Shown here one piece after another: positions 1 to 8,301 of a stretch of 64,000 nucleotides of DNA. The stretch is taken from assembly GCF_027942295.1 (NCBI RefSeq), contig NZ_CP101416.1, positions 2,024,001 to 2,088,000 on the forward strand, written 5' to 3'. Made by a program: the position numbers and the translations under genes. Source of the DNA: Pseudanabaena sp. Chao 1811. GTDB lineage: Bacteria > Cyanobacteriota > Cyanobacteriia > Pseudanabaenales > Pseudanabaenaceae. Below the pieces are notes generated by a model, which ran no database searches, had not been told where the DNA came from, and saw only the letters and a list, made by a program, of their open reading frames with translations. Numbering within the stretch: the stretch's first letter is position 1; the number at the start of each line of letters is the position of its first letter.

Positions 1-2
1 TC

Positions 3-392
3 ATCTTTACCAGTAGCGCCCAGCACGCAGCAGTGAACTTTCCCCAAGGTGACTTGATGGACTATGCCCCTGCGATTCCTTTAGCTGGCTATACTCCTGC
101 GCCCACTAGTACTACTGGGGCAACCATAGATAATTTCTGGTCGATGATTCCTGCCATTGATCAGGCAAAAAGTCAGTTAACGATGACCTATATTCTCGGC
201 TCGGTCTATTACACGACTTTGGGAGATTATGGCAATGCGTATTTCACTGATGATCGCATTGAGAAGCCTCTGCGCGATTTCCAAGACAATTTGAAGGCGA
301 TCGAGTCTACGATTAAGTCTCGTAATGAACAACGAAATGTGGACTATAGTTATCTCAGACCATCGCGCATTCCTCAAAGTATTAATATCTAA
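3..392 (+). CDS. Lipoxygenase, C-terminal fragment (cut by window edge)
   Basis: This is the last 129 residues of a lipoxygenase, the non-heme iron dioxygenase that adds oxygen to polyunsaturated fatty acids. The reading frame is already open at the left edge. It contains QHAAVN, matching the family's iron-ligand stretch: the His codon is at 24-26 and the Asn codon at 36-38. The chain ends in PSRIPQSINI, like the conserved lipoxygenase tail whose terminal Ile carboxylate binds the iron. Three of the expected metal ligands are therefore visible; the first two histidines would lie upstream, outside the window. The GTG at 33 is internal and should not be taken as a start. Lipoxygenases are patchily distributed in cyanobacteria. 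Family assignment rests on the two end motifs and is fairly secure. Confidence 0.85.
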   Translation: MFTSSAQHAAVNFPQGDLMDYAPAIPLAGYTPAPTSTTGATIDNFWSMIPAIDQAKSQLTMTYILGSVYYTTLGDYGNAYFTDDRIEKPLRDFQDNLKAIESTIKSRNEQRNVDYSYLRPSRIPQSINI

Positions 393-441
393 CCCATTAG
401 AACTGCGTAAAGCGCGGTTCTAATGGAATGGGGCAACTTCA

Positions 442-1704
442 ATGATCGAGAAACTTAGCAAAAAACGTTACTCCACAAATCTGTTTGATGTTACGCAGGA
501 CATCATTGGTGCTTTGCCCCTGAAGTTAGTAGAGCAATGGCTGAGTAGCGACCAAACCTATGATGATGCTTTAAAACTCCTAGAAAGCCATCAAGTACAG
601 GGTTATAGTGTTTCCTCTGACTCCGTTGGTTTGACTAAGCTTTGTCAGCAAAAGGGACTGCTCGAAATTTTGGCAATGATCAACCAACCGAAAAAGATCG
701 TATATGGTTATGGCAAAGCGATCGCTGGTGAAAGTGTCGGTATTTGGGCGGCGGACAATACGCAAATGTTTTATCCCGATGCCATCGACGCAGCAACGTT
801 AGTTTCTACATTGCTGACGATTCAAGATGAGATTAGCAAAAGTTGTCAAATTAAAATTGGAATGGGCGCTCATTATGGCAACTTCTATCAAATTAGTGGC
901 GGTTTGTATGGTGTAGAAGCGGATGCGATCGAAGAAATTGCGGAGAATCATACCAATGGTGGAGAGATTTTAATCAGTCAAGCGATATGCGATCGCCTTC
1001 CTGCAAATCATAACTTTATCCTTGAGCAGCGCCATGATTTACCGTCATACTTAACTGCTGAGGTTGGTAATATTTATCGTGTTTTAGATGGTGAGCGGTT
1101 GGAACAACTACAACCAGTCGATCAACGTTATCCCATTCCCTATTCTGAAGATTTCTATGCTGATTTATTGGCATATGAAACTCGACTCGCTGATCAGGAT
1201 TTTGCTAATTACCTAACCCATAAATATATGCAGCAGAAAGTAGTAGTACTGATCGAGAGTAAAAGTGAGGCGGAAGATATCCATGAAATTGCTATGTTCA
1301 ATCAGCTCTCTTTTTCTGCATTAATGAAAGATATTGGGCTAAAGTTAATTGATTTTCAAAGGGAAGCAGAAATTAAAGTTATTAGTTCTTTAGGGATTTA
1401 TGCTTTTGATGAAGTGGCTACTGCGATTAGCTTTGCTAAAATCTTTCGTCAGGAACTCGCTAAGCAAGATGTCACCTGTCGCATTGGCATTGATCAAGGT
1501 GAAGTTTTGATTTTTAAACTAGCGATCGGTACTAAAGATATTGCGGGAATGCCTGTCAATATTGCCTCGAAAATGGCTCAAGACAAAGGTGAATTTGGTA
1601 AGTTATATTTGAGTGCTGCGCTCAAAGACGTAGCTGATATGAGTGGATTTAAGGAAATCAAATACACTATCTCTGGAGTGGAAATAACAGCGTATGAAGG
1701 TTAA
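442..1704 (+). CDS. Tandem degenerate class III cyclase-fold protein
   Basis: A 420-residue soluble protein that looks like two class III nucleotidyl-cyclase-like domains in tandem. The first (about residues 55-200) has SSDSVGLTKL, then GYGKAIAGESVGIWAADN, then IKIGMGAHYGNF and GEILIS. The second (about 265-420) has VVVLIES, SSLGIYAF, CRIGIDQGEV, GMPVNIASKMAQ and a closing beta region. Catalytic class III cyclases need two metal-binding Asp residues. One seems kept in domain 1 (SSDS), but the usual GDG before the second strand is replaced in both domains, so real cAMP or cGMP synthesis is doubtful. The stop overlaps the start of the next gene by 11 bp, so the two are probably co-translated. 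A sensory or scaffold role is inference only. Confidence 0.65.
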   Translation: MIEKLSKKRYSTNLFDVTQDIIGALPLKLVEQWLSSDQTYDDALKLLESHQVQGYSVSSDSVGLTKLCQQKGLLEILAMINQPKKIVYGYGKAIAGESVGIWAADNTQMFYPDAIDAATLVSTLLTIQDEISKSCQIKIGMGAHYGNFYQISGGLYGVEADAIEEIAENHTNGGEILISQAICDRLPANHNFILEQRHDLPSYLTAEVGNIYRVLDGERLEQLQPVDQRYPIPYSEDFYADLLAYETRLADQDFANYLTHKYMQQKVVVLIESKSEAEDIHEIAMFNQLSFSALMKDIGLKLIDFQREAEIKVISSLGIYAFDEVATAISFAKIFRQELAKQDVTCRIGIDQGEVLIFKLAIGTKDIAGMPVNIASKMAQDKGEFGKLYLSAALKDVADMSGFKEIKYTISGVEITAYEG

Positions 1705-3400
1705 TTGGATAACAAGGATCTGCTTAATATTCTGCTCAGTATGCTCAATATTTTTATTATGGGTGATGATATTACCTATAGCCCCATTATGGGCAATTCC
1801 CATTAGTGATATTCCTAACCCACGCAAGTTAAATGCTACTTGGGTGAGTGATGCGGCAAATATTCTCAGTGCGGAAACCGAATCTCACCTCAATCAGAGG
1901 ATTTCGCAACTAGAGTCGCGCAATGGTTCCGAGCTAGCAGTAGTAACGGTTCCTGACACCATTCCCCTACCGAGTCCTAAAGCCTATGCCACAGAACTAT
2001 TTAATACTTGGGGGATTGGAAAACGCGGTATTGATAATGGTGTGTTATTGCTGATTTCTGTAAAGGAACGTCGGATTGAGATAGAAACTGGTCGAGGAAT
2101 TACTTCGCAGATTAGTAATGAGCAAGTTGCTCAGATCATTGAGACTAAGATTAAGCCTGAGTTTAAGCTTCAGAAATTTGATCAAGGCACAATCAATGGT
2201 GTGGAAGAAATTGCTAATCGTCTAGAGCAAGTTCGTCTTCCTAATTTTGATTTTGCGCCGATTTATAACGGTATTGGGATTTTGGGTATAGCGATCGCTT
2301 TAGGTGGCATTGCTTGGATGGTCTTGAAGATTAATTCATGGTGTCAATTGTTACCCAGTGCATATAATTTCCAAAGCCCTCTGGTGTTCCAAATTAAAAT
2401 TCAGAAACTCAAGCAGTTTGCCAATGCGCCAATGAGGTTGATTGCCTTTGGTGTAGGTGCGATCGCTATTAGTGCGAGTGCGTTGCTATGGCAAGATTCG
2501 GCAACAGGTTGGGTATTACAACTAGATCGACATTTTTTAGCTCTGCTCACGATCAATGCGGCGATCGCTTTAATCAGTATTCCGATGTGGTTTGGCATCA
2601 CCTACTATTGGCTTGCTAAATTGACAAAAACCTTGTCTACAAATCTTCCTCATCCAATATGGAAGCTTTTTGGTACGACAATATTCAAAAATTTATGGCT
2701 ACTTTTATCTATCCAATGTTCGCTTCTATTTGTAGTAGCTATATTGATTTCACCGAGCATTACCTCATGGATTCCGAGTCATCTTTTGTTCATTGCAATT
2801 AGTTTGATCTGTGCGATGAGCTATCAGTTCTTTCTAATTTATGTGGTGAATAATGTCTCTGTGGATGACAAAATTGCTCTTGATCAATATTTTTGTGTCA
2901 CCTGTCGCACAACTACTCAGCGTTTAGACGAAGCTTTGTTTGATACATATCTCTCTAAACCTGAACAACTTGCAGTGCAGTTAGGCAATGCAACTTATTC
3001 CCTCTATTCTTGCGATCGCTGTCATCCTGCAACTACTCGCGATCGTCAACATATTTATTGCCATCCTAATATTCTGAAGGAAGAATCTGTATGTGCTAAA
3101 TGTCACTATCCGACGGTAATTGCTGCTGATCTTAAACAATCGCGAAAGCCCAAAAAATTTCCTAAGCAGGGTTCTAAAAATGCTATTAGCATCATGCAAT
3201 GTCAAAACTGTTTTCATGAGCAGCCAGTTTATCCCTATGTTCCTCAAACTGTGAGTTCTAGTTATTACAGTGGTAGCAGCACAGACTATAGCTCTAGTTC
3301 TTCCAGTTATGATTCCTATGATTATGGAAGTAGCTCTTCTTCTAGTAGCGATTTTGGTGGAGGTAGCAGTGATGGTGGTGGTTCTGGAAGCGATTGGTAA
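1694..3400 (+). CDS. TPM-domain membrane protein with zinc-ribbon cysteines and Ser/Gly-rich tail
   Basis: A 568-residue membrane protein. A hydrophobic signal or anchor (about residues 6-36) precedes a TPM domain (about 40-185: WVSDAANILS, SELAVVTVPD, WGIGKRGIDNGVLLLIS, IEIETGRGI), the fold shared by Psb32/TLP18.3 and YgcG-like proteins, expected outside the membrane. Several membrane segments follow (about 190-400). A cytoplasmic-type segment then carries four CxxC pairs (CVTC, CDRC, CAKC, CQNC), consistent with one or two zinc ribbons. The tail is very Ser-rich and ends GGGSSDGGGSGSDW, the Gly-rich ending typical of TPM membrane proteins. The start overlaps the preceding cyclase-fold gene, suggesting an operon. 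In related families TPM domains are linked to membrane or photosystem quality control; the role here is not established. Confidence 0.8.
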   Translation: MKVNWITRICLIFCSVCSIFLLWVMILPIAPLWAIPISDIPNPRKLNATWVSDAANILSAETESHLNQRISQLESRNGSELAVVTVPDTIPLPSPKAYATELFNTWGIGKRGIDNGVLLLISVKERRIEIETGRGITSQISNEQVAQIIETKIKPEFKLQKFDQGTINGVEEIANRLEQVRLPNFDFAPIYNGIGILGIAIALGGIAWMVLKINSWCQLLPSAYNFQSPLVFQIKIQKLKQFANAPMRLIAFGVGAIAISASALLWQDSATGWVLQLDRHFLALLTINAAIALISIPMWFGITYYWLAKLTKTLSTNLPHPIWKLFGTTIFKNLWLLLSIQCSLLFVVAILISPSITSWIPSHLLFIAISLICAMSYQFFLIYVVNNVSVDDKIALDQYFCVTCRTTTQRLDEALFDTYLSKPEQLAVQLGNATYSLYSCDRCHPATTRDRQHIYCHPNILKEESVCAKCHYPTVIAADLKQSRKPKKFPKQGSKNAISIMQCQNCFHEQPVYPYVPQTVSSSYYSGSSTDYSSSSSSYDSYDYGSSSSSSSDFGGGSSDGGGSGSDW

Positions 3401-3452
3401 TTTATTGTCGTGATAGTGCTGTAACATTCCAACTATAGCTATAGCCATTAAT

Positions 3453-3505
3453 ATGAAGCCCAAGAGAGTGGCGGCGTGAAGCGCCGCCACTCTCTTGGGC
3501 TTCAT
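3453..3505. repeat. Long palindrome, 24-bp perfect arms, TGAAG loop
   Basis: Arms 3453-3476 and 3482-3505 pair perfectly around the loop TGAAG. The inner stem GTGGCGGCG is shared with the palindrome at 55952-56006, while the outer arms differ. It lies between two same-strand genes without a clear T-tract, so a transposable palindrome is as likely as a terminator. Confidence 0.85.
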
Positions 3506-3573
3506 ACAGCTATACTTTGAGAAATATGCAAATCAATCATCAAATTGCGTACAATATGGTTAATTTTTAAATT

Positions 3574-3762
3574 ATGCAAGATACTGCCGAATATACCTGT
3601 GCTTTTTGTGGAGAACCTAATATGACGTTCGTTGACTTCAGTGCGGGAATGCAACAGTCCTATGTGGAAGATTGTCAGGTATGTTGTCAACCAAATGTGC
3701 TGTATATCCAGATTGATGAAGATACTCTAGATATTGAAATTAGCAGTGAACCAGAAAGTTAG
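3574..3762 (+). CDS. CPXCG-motif cysteine-rich small protein
   Basis: A 62-residue acidic protein with two knuckles: CAFCG at residues 9-13 and CQVCC about 20 residues further on. This pattern, with NMTFVDFSAGMQQSYVEDC between the knuckles, matches the bacterial CPXCG cysteine-rich family (Cys_rich_CPXG), presumed small zinc-binding proteins of unknown role. It stands alone between a palindrome and the AbrB/PIN remnant. Assignment is by motif and length; no function can be stated. Confidence 0.75.
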   Translation: MQDTAEYTCAFCGEPNMTFVDFSAGMQQSYVEDCQVCCQPNVLYIQIDEDTLDIEISSEPES

Positions 3763-3832
3763 TTTTTGGCATTCATCCATGACCTATGGACAAAGAGACG
3801 AAACATCTTAGAAATGCGACAATGCATTACTT

Positions 3833-3997
3833 CTAGAGATAGTTAATGATGTTGCGATCGCATTCTTCGATGACTTGTTCAGAAATCAGAACTTTAAATA
3901 GCCCAATTTCTGCCATGACGATGACAGCATGACTAGCGCCACTACGCGAACCGCAAGCTGCAATGATAACGCTTGAGTCTAGGAATATTCTACGCAC
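3833..3997 (-). pseudogene. Truncated PIN-domain toxin (VapC-like)
   Basis: A 54-codon frame starting with GTG that overlaps the stop of the AbrB gene upstream (GTGCGTAG). It reads RRIFLDSSVIIAACGSRSG and later LISEQVIEECDRNI. This is the first strand, the first catalytic Asp (LDSSV) and the conserved Glu region (EQVIEE) of a PIN-domain RNase toxin. A TAG then stops it after NYL, where a full PIN domain of about 130-140 residues would continue with further acidic residues. With no C-terminal half it is almost certainly inactive. The translational overlap with the antitoxin is the normal toxin-antitoxin layout. Confidence 0.7.
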
Positions 3998-4295
3998 TGA
4001 TTTTTTGTTGCTCTTGCCAAATTGCTTGACGCTCTTCTTGGAGGCTTTCTAGGAGTTCATCGATGGTGACATTACTTGCATTCATTAAGGATACAAAGCT
4101 TTCTGTCAGTGTTGTGACTTGGGGGATTCTGGGGACAATTACAGCAAATTCACCGATTTGGAGCAGGGTGAGGGTTTGTCCTTCTTGGGTTTGCAGGGTG
4201 TTTAGCACATCTTGAGGGATGCTAATTTGTCCTTCTTTTTGTACTTGTAGAGAGAAGACTTTCATGGAAGTATTTGCTGATTCGGTTAAGTTCAT
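3990..4295 (-). CDS. AbrB/MazE-type antitoxin-like DNA-binding protein
   Basis: A 101-residue protein. Residues 11-60 (MKVFSLQVQKEGQISIPQDV, then LNTLQTQEGQTLTLLQIGEFAVIVPR) fit the SpoVT/AbrB swapped-hairpin DNA-binding domain: a strand, the GQISIP turn and a second hairpin. The C-terminal half is helical and acidic (IDELLESLQEERQAIWQEQQ), as expected for the toxin-binding part of a VapB-like antitoxin. The start at 4295 is preferred because AGGAAG lies just upstream; an internal Met at residue 11 is an alternative. Its stop overlaps the start of a truncated PIN toxin, so it is probably an orphaned antitoxin. Confidence 0.75.
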   Translation of the reverse strand: MNLTESANTSMKVFSLQVQKEGQISIPQDVLNTLQTQEGQTLTLLQIGEFAVIVPRIPQVTTLTESFVSLMNASNVTIDELLESLQEERQAIWQEQQKISA

Positions 4296-4554
4296 CAGTC
4301 TTCCTGATTTATCTTTACAGTATAGTCTTGGATTTATGTGTTGATATTGCGATCGCCTTAATTGTAAAGTAATTGATTAGCAATTTCATCGGCTGTCGAA
4401 GCAGTGAGAATTTCCCATTATATCCTTACAATTCATCAGCTCGTTGTAGCATCTTCAACAGTTTTGTGTGGTTTTGCCAAATTGACACTCTGCTATTTTG
4501 ATAAACTTTGGCGATTAAACCCACATTCCGCTCGTAATGGAAGGGGAAAAACAA

Positions 4555-5166
4555 TTACGAAACAGTGACAGGGAGGAGATAGTAGCGTTGGCAGGAGGGA
4601 GAAAAGAAATTCAAAATGTGAATGCGAAGAGGAGACAAATTTGCAACTTGAGTCAGGTTCTGAAAAGAAACTAAATGAACCGCCATAAAACATTGAAAAA
4701 TCCAACGCAAAGTTGGCGAATTAGTGGGTTTACCCAATTGATTAGGAATAGTGTCTTGAGCGATAGCTAAGGCAAGTCTGAGTTGACGTTGAGCTAAATT
4801 ATAAACGAGCAAACACAGCACCATAATCATGCCCAAAGCTTCAATGCGTTTAGCGGACTTGAGAAAGACACTGGAAGTGAAAAACAAAGGATCTTTGAGG
4901 AAACGAAAACCACGCTCAGTGCCCTGCTGAGCCTTATATTGCCGTAAAGCGTCATCAGCCGTAAATTGTAAGGAATCAAGAATATTCGTGGCTAAAATAA
5001 ACCTGCCACAACGCTGACGCTGAGCCAAGATTTCAGAATCTATAGGAATCACGGTCGCCGTAACTCGATAACTAATGCTGATGGGTATCGCATCGGGTTG
5101 TGGCTTACCCTGACTTGGTGCATTACCGAATGAAGGCAAAACCAAAGGTAGCCCGTCCCTATAGCG
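4555..5166 (-). pseudogene. C-terminal remnant of an IS1634-like transposase
   Basis: About 203 codons open from a stop at 5167-5169 to 4555. The segment GTERGFRFLKDPLFFTSSVF, followed by KSAKRIEALGMIMVLCLLVYNLAQRQLR, is characteristic of the C-terminal part of IS1634-family transposases, including the late catalytic Glu region. The N-terminal two thirds are missing: the frame begins at RYRDGLPLVLPSFGNAP, directly beside a second, oppositely oriented transposase fragment. Inactive remnant. The downstream end towards 4490 shows no clear inverted repeat. Confidence 0.75.
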
Positions 5167-5224
5167 CTAAGCAAAACCAAGAGCAATGCGAGGACTATAA
5201 AAAAAACTCTCGGATAACCTAGCC

Positions 5225-5794
5225 ATGGTGGCTTGGTATGTCGTATCAGTGTTGGGATTAACGGGAAAAGTCCGTTTCTTTTGTCAAGACGAAACAAGGA
5301 TTGGTTTGAAAACCATCAGTGGTCGAAAAATAACGACTCGTGGGGTCAAACCCAAGGCAAAAGTCCAGTGGCAGTTTCAGGCTACATGGTTATACGGTAT
5401 CGTCGAACCTGCGACGGGAGAAAGCTTTTTCTATGAATTTAGTCATCTCAACACTGACTGTTTTCAAATATTTCTTGACCTTGTATCAGAGAAATTTGCA
5501 GACAGCATCATTATCATGCAAGTTGATCAGGCTGGTTGTCATCGGGCTAAGCGTTTACGATTACCTCACAATATCATTTTGATATTTCAGCCTGCTCATT
5601 CTCCAGAATTAAACCCAATTGAGCGGGTTTGGCTACATTTGAAGCAAGGGTTGAGATTTTCTTTACCCCAAAATATGGATGAGTTGCGGCTTTTAGTCAA
5701 GAATCGTCTCTCCGAAATGTCTAAATCTGTAATTGCTTCCCTTGTCGGTAGAGATTCCATACTGGATGCTCTATCTGTTGCCTCTCTTTTGTGA
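5225..5794 (+). pseudogene. IS630-family transposase, N-terminally truncated
   Basis: A 189-residue frame holding the DDE domain of an IS630/Tc1-like transposase: Asp in FFCQDETRIG, Asp in MQVDQAGCHRA and Glu in ELNPIERVW, with the usual spacing. The family's N-terminal helix-turn-helix half (about 120-150 residues) is absent; an in-frame TAA lies near 5198 and the IS1634 remnant begins at once upstream. The ATG at 5225 is simply the first Met of the fragment. It is not the same element as the IS630 at 60.7-61.7 kb, whose sequence differs. Confidence 0.8.
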
Positions 5795-5825
5795 TTTGGT
5801 ATAAATAGATAGATAGAAACGGAGT

Positions 5826-5902
5826 GCTAAGGGAGGATGGATGTATTTGCATCCTTTTTTGAAATGCAATAGGTGTTTTAACACCCATCCTTCCTTATTA
5901 GC
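5826..5902. repeat. Imperfect inverted repeat beside the dead transposases
   Basis: The outer arms GCTAAGGGAGGATGG and, at the right end, CCATCCTTCCTTATTAGC pair imperfectly. Two smaller hairpins (GGATG..CATCC and GGTGTTTTAACACC) lie inside. It sits between the IS630 fragment and the 3' end of sat. It could be a small non-autonomous element or a bidirectional terminator for the convergent sat gene. Confidence 0.5.
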
Positions 5903-5932
5903 TTAACATTGTCATGGCTAAGGTCTTTTTTG

Positions 5933-7135
5933 TTAGATTTCAAATCCTGTGGAAGCTTCCTCGATCGCCATTTTGTGCATTACTTTGGCAAGTTCTGCTG
6001 CCACTTCAGGACGGGAGAACTCAGGAGGAGGACATTCACCACGACGGAGCATCTCGCGGACTTTTGTACCAGAGAGATGGACTCGCTCTTCGGGTAAACT
6101 CGCACTAGTTTTAGTAGTTGCCATGCCACCAGTGCGTTTGCAATAGAAAGCATGTTCAAACATCAAAGGAATAATGCCTAGCTCACCAGTTTCAAATTCA
6201 TCGAAAATATACTGTGCGTCATAGGTTCCATAATAATCACCGACACCCGCATGATCACGACCAACAATGAAGTGAGTGCAACCATAGTTTTTACGAATCA
6301 ACGCATGGAAAATCGCTTCACGGGGACCTGCATAGCGCATTGCCGCAGGATTAATTGCTAAGGTGACACGATCTAGGGGGAAATAGTGTTCCAGCATGAT
6401 TTCATAGCAACGCATCCGCACGTCGGCAGGTACGTCGTCACTTTTAGTTGCACCCACTAGAGGATGTAGAAACAAACCATCAACAATTTCCAGCGCACAT
6501 TTTTGGATGTATTCATGGGCGCGGTGAATGGGGTTGCGGGTTTGAAAGCCAACTATAGTCTTCCAACCTTTTTGAATAAATAGTTCACGGGATTCCGCAG
6601 GATCGATTTGGTAGGTAGGAAAAAGTGGATGGGGACGACGTTCTAGTAGCCATACATCTCCAGCGAGATACACTTCACCTTGGTTATAAACAACCTTTAC
6701 CCCTGGGTGGCGATCTTCATTGGTGCGGTAAACATGAAGTGCTTCCTTGAGCTTATCGTACTTATATTTTTCGCTTAGTTCAAGCACACCGATAAAAATG
6801 CCATCGGGATCGTCGAGACGAACTAGGTTACCAACTGTCAAAGTATCTGCAACTTCAATGCTTACTGGTAAAGTGATCGGAATTGACCAAGGCAAACCAT
6901 TGGCAAGACGCATATTCATGACTACAGACTCATAGTCAGCTTTGCCCAAGAAACCTGTAAGGGGGCTAAAGCCGCCGATCGCAATTAGTTCTAGATCGGA
7001 GAGTGCGCGCTCAGTCAGTTGCACACGGGGCAAGTGGTCAGCTTTGCTATAAAAGACTTCTTTTTGTGCTTCTGAGGCAATGCGATTGATCAGTTGACCA
7101 CCATGCGGTGCGATGCTTTTGAGTTGTCGAGCCAT
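5933..7135 (-). CDS. sat: Sulfate adenylyltransferase (ATP sulfurylase)
   Basis: A 400-residue protein that activates sulfate with ATP to form adenosine 5'-phosphosulfate, the first step of assimilatory sulfate reduction in the cytoplasm. The nucleotide-binding motif [10 protein letters not shown] lies at residues 198-207 and GRDHAGVG at 292-299; the N-terminal PUA-like part includes [11 protein letters not shown]. Length matches the single-chain bacterial and archaeal-type enzyme with no APS-kinase domain attached. The C-terminal part carries [21 protein letters not shown], normal for the family. No other sulfur genes are adjacent. Very secure. Confidence 0.96.
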   Translation of the reverse strand: MARQLKSIAPHGGQLINRIASEAQKEVFYSKADHLPRVQLTERALSDLELIAIGGFSPLTGFLGKADYESVVMNMRLANGLPWSIPITLPVSIEVADTLTVGNLVRLDDPDGIFIGVLELSEKYKYDKLKEALHVYRTNEDRHPGVKVVYNQGEVYLAGDVWLLERRPHPLFPTYQIDPAESRELFIQKGWKTIVGFQTRNPIHRAHEYIQKCALEIVDGLFLHPLVGATKSDDVPADVRMRCYEIMLEHYFPLDRVTLAINPAAMRYAGPREAIFHALIRKNYGCTHFIVGRDHAGVGDYYGTYDAQYIFDEFETGELGIIPLMFEHAFYCKRTGGMATTKTSASLPEERVHLSGTKVREMLRRGECPPPEFSRPEVAAELAKVMHKMAIEEASTGFEI

Positions 7136-7591
7136 GACTTTTGAGTTTAAAAGGTTGAAATTACTAGGTTTGATTCAATATAGACAATGCTTTACATCGC
7201 CTATACCAAAAACATTTGAGGTTACAAGCTTTGGAAAGATTGCTTGGTAATATAGCAATCCTAAATGGTCTGTGGAAGTGCACCCAGCAGGGGTACGCTT
7301 CCACAGATCCCAAAATCTACAAATGATTTAGGACTGCTATATCTATAGAATTATTAAGTTTATGTTAACTTTTTTTGTCAACAAAATTTGATTTACTAGG
7401 TATTTTGCCCCAAAACTTTTTAGAGAGCCGAGGCAATCTTGGGTAATTTGCTGAAAATCCAATAGGACTATGCAAACAAGTCAATAAATCAGGGTATTAG
7501 CTCAAAGCTAAAGTTAGCTAAGGCAGACTATGAAATCCTAACTAGACCCTTTTGCTATATTTATGGCAACTATGTTTTGATTTTTTAATAT
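7136..7591. other. Gene-free stretch upstream of sat
   Basis: About 455 bp with no plausible gene. It contains the small repeat element at 7251-7344. The remainder is AT-rich and should hold the sat promoter (minus strand) and that of the small membrane protein (plus strand); I cannot place these confidently. Confidence 0.6.
7251..7344. repeat. MITE-like element with 17-bp terminal inverted repeats
   Basis: The ends ATATAGCAATCCTAAAT and (reverse complement of the right end) ATATAGCAGTCCTAAAT match at 16 of 17 positions. Inside is a second hairpin with arms TCTGTGGAAG (7269-7278) and CTTCCACAGA (7298-7307). The right end continues inward as CATTTGTAGATTTTGGG. The same end plus this inner sequence reappears at 47507-47560, and a related pair of ends at 31303-31368. 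No protein is encoded, so a non-autonomous element is likely. Confidence 0.7.
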
Positions 7592-7996
7592 ATGCAGAAA
7601 CTATTTGCAGGTATTCTTTTCTCGATTGGCTTTATATTTCTAACCGTTACAGTTGCCTCAATCAGCACGAAAAATCCTACCGAAAAAGATAGAAGTGCTG
7701 CATTAGGTGGAATAATTCTTGGTGTGCCAGCGATCGCTGGCGGAGCTTGGATTGTATGGGGATTGAGGAAAAAACAAGAACAGTTAGAAAAGGAACGTTA
7801 TAGCCAAATTGAGACTACCTTTTTAGAACTATTGCAAGCAAATAACGGAAATATTACGGCAATTAATTTCGCGATCGCCACCAAGCTCTCCTTAGAAGAG
7901 TCTAAGCAATATCTAGACCAGAAAGCTATTCAATTAAACGCGAATTTTAATGTAAGCGAAGATGGAGGTGTCAGCTATCAATTTTTTCTCTCATAA
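7592..7996 (+). CDS. Small two-TM membrane protein, unknown function
   Basis: A 134-residue protein not recognised as a named family. Two hydrophobic segments (about residues 4-24 and 37-60, the second ending GGAWIVWGLRKK) suggest a hairpin in the membrane. They are followed by a charged helix (QEQLEKERYSQIETTFLELLQ) and a soluble C-terminal domain. That domain's pattern of small helices and a final strand (ITAINFAIATKLSLEESKQYLDQKA, then GGVSYQFFLS) resembles a winged-helix fold. Codon use and HIP1 sites match its neighbours, so it looks like a genuine resident gene. No operon partner. Confidence 0.6.
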   Translation: MQKLFAGILFSIGFIFLTVTVASISTKNPTEKDRSAALGGIILGVPAIAGGAWIVWGLRKKQEQLEKERYSQIETTFLELLQANNGNITAINFAIATKLSLEESKQYLDQKAIQLNANFNVSEDGGVSYQFFLS

Positions 7997-8046
7997 AGTA
8001 TCCCAAAATAGGAGTGATCGCCAATAGCATTGGCAATAAGCGTTTG

Positions 8047-8095
8047 TTAATTGAGAATTGGCTATTAATTGAGAATAACTCTCCTTAATTGAGAA
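8047..8095. promoter_or_regulatory. Three direct copies of TTAATTGAGAA upstream of phosphoketolase
   Basis: The 11-mer TTAATTGAGAA occurs exactly at 8047-8057, 8065-8075 and 8085-8095, spaced 18 and 20 bp. They lie about 210-255 bp upstream of the xfp start inside a 305-bp gene-free stretch. Spacing near two helical turns would suit a regulator binding one DNA face; a short tandem-repeat element of no regulatory role is the alternative. Confidence 0.35.
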
Positions 8096-8301
8096 CTAGA
8101 GATTATTTGTGATCTGCTCAAGCCTATTAAATAGAGGACTGTATGGCTTAGAACCCTATGCTTGACTATAGTAATAATCAATAGATTCTCAATGTAAATC
8201 TAAAGGAAATATACATATAATAGATAGAGAGAGAAATCTCATGTAAGGTTATGGTGTGAGAAGTCAAAACAATAATTATTGACAGGAACAATCGTAATTT
8301 T

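Noticed and set aside
2981-3505. 174-codon minus-strand frame opposite the TPM protein gene
   Set aside because: It is the antisense of the cysteine/serine-rich C-terminus of a well supported gene; composition is unlike a protein.
4310-4490. Possible small minus-strand gene remnant (codons reading ILTASTADEIANQLL)
   Set aside because: Too short, no start and no clear family; not enough to call even a pseudogene.
5049-5297. Open frame on the minus strand across the junction of the two transposase remnants
   Set aside because: Low-complexity hydrophobic translation, no start signal, and it overlaps parts of both transposase remnants in other frames.
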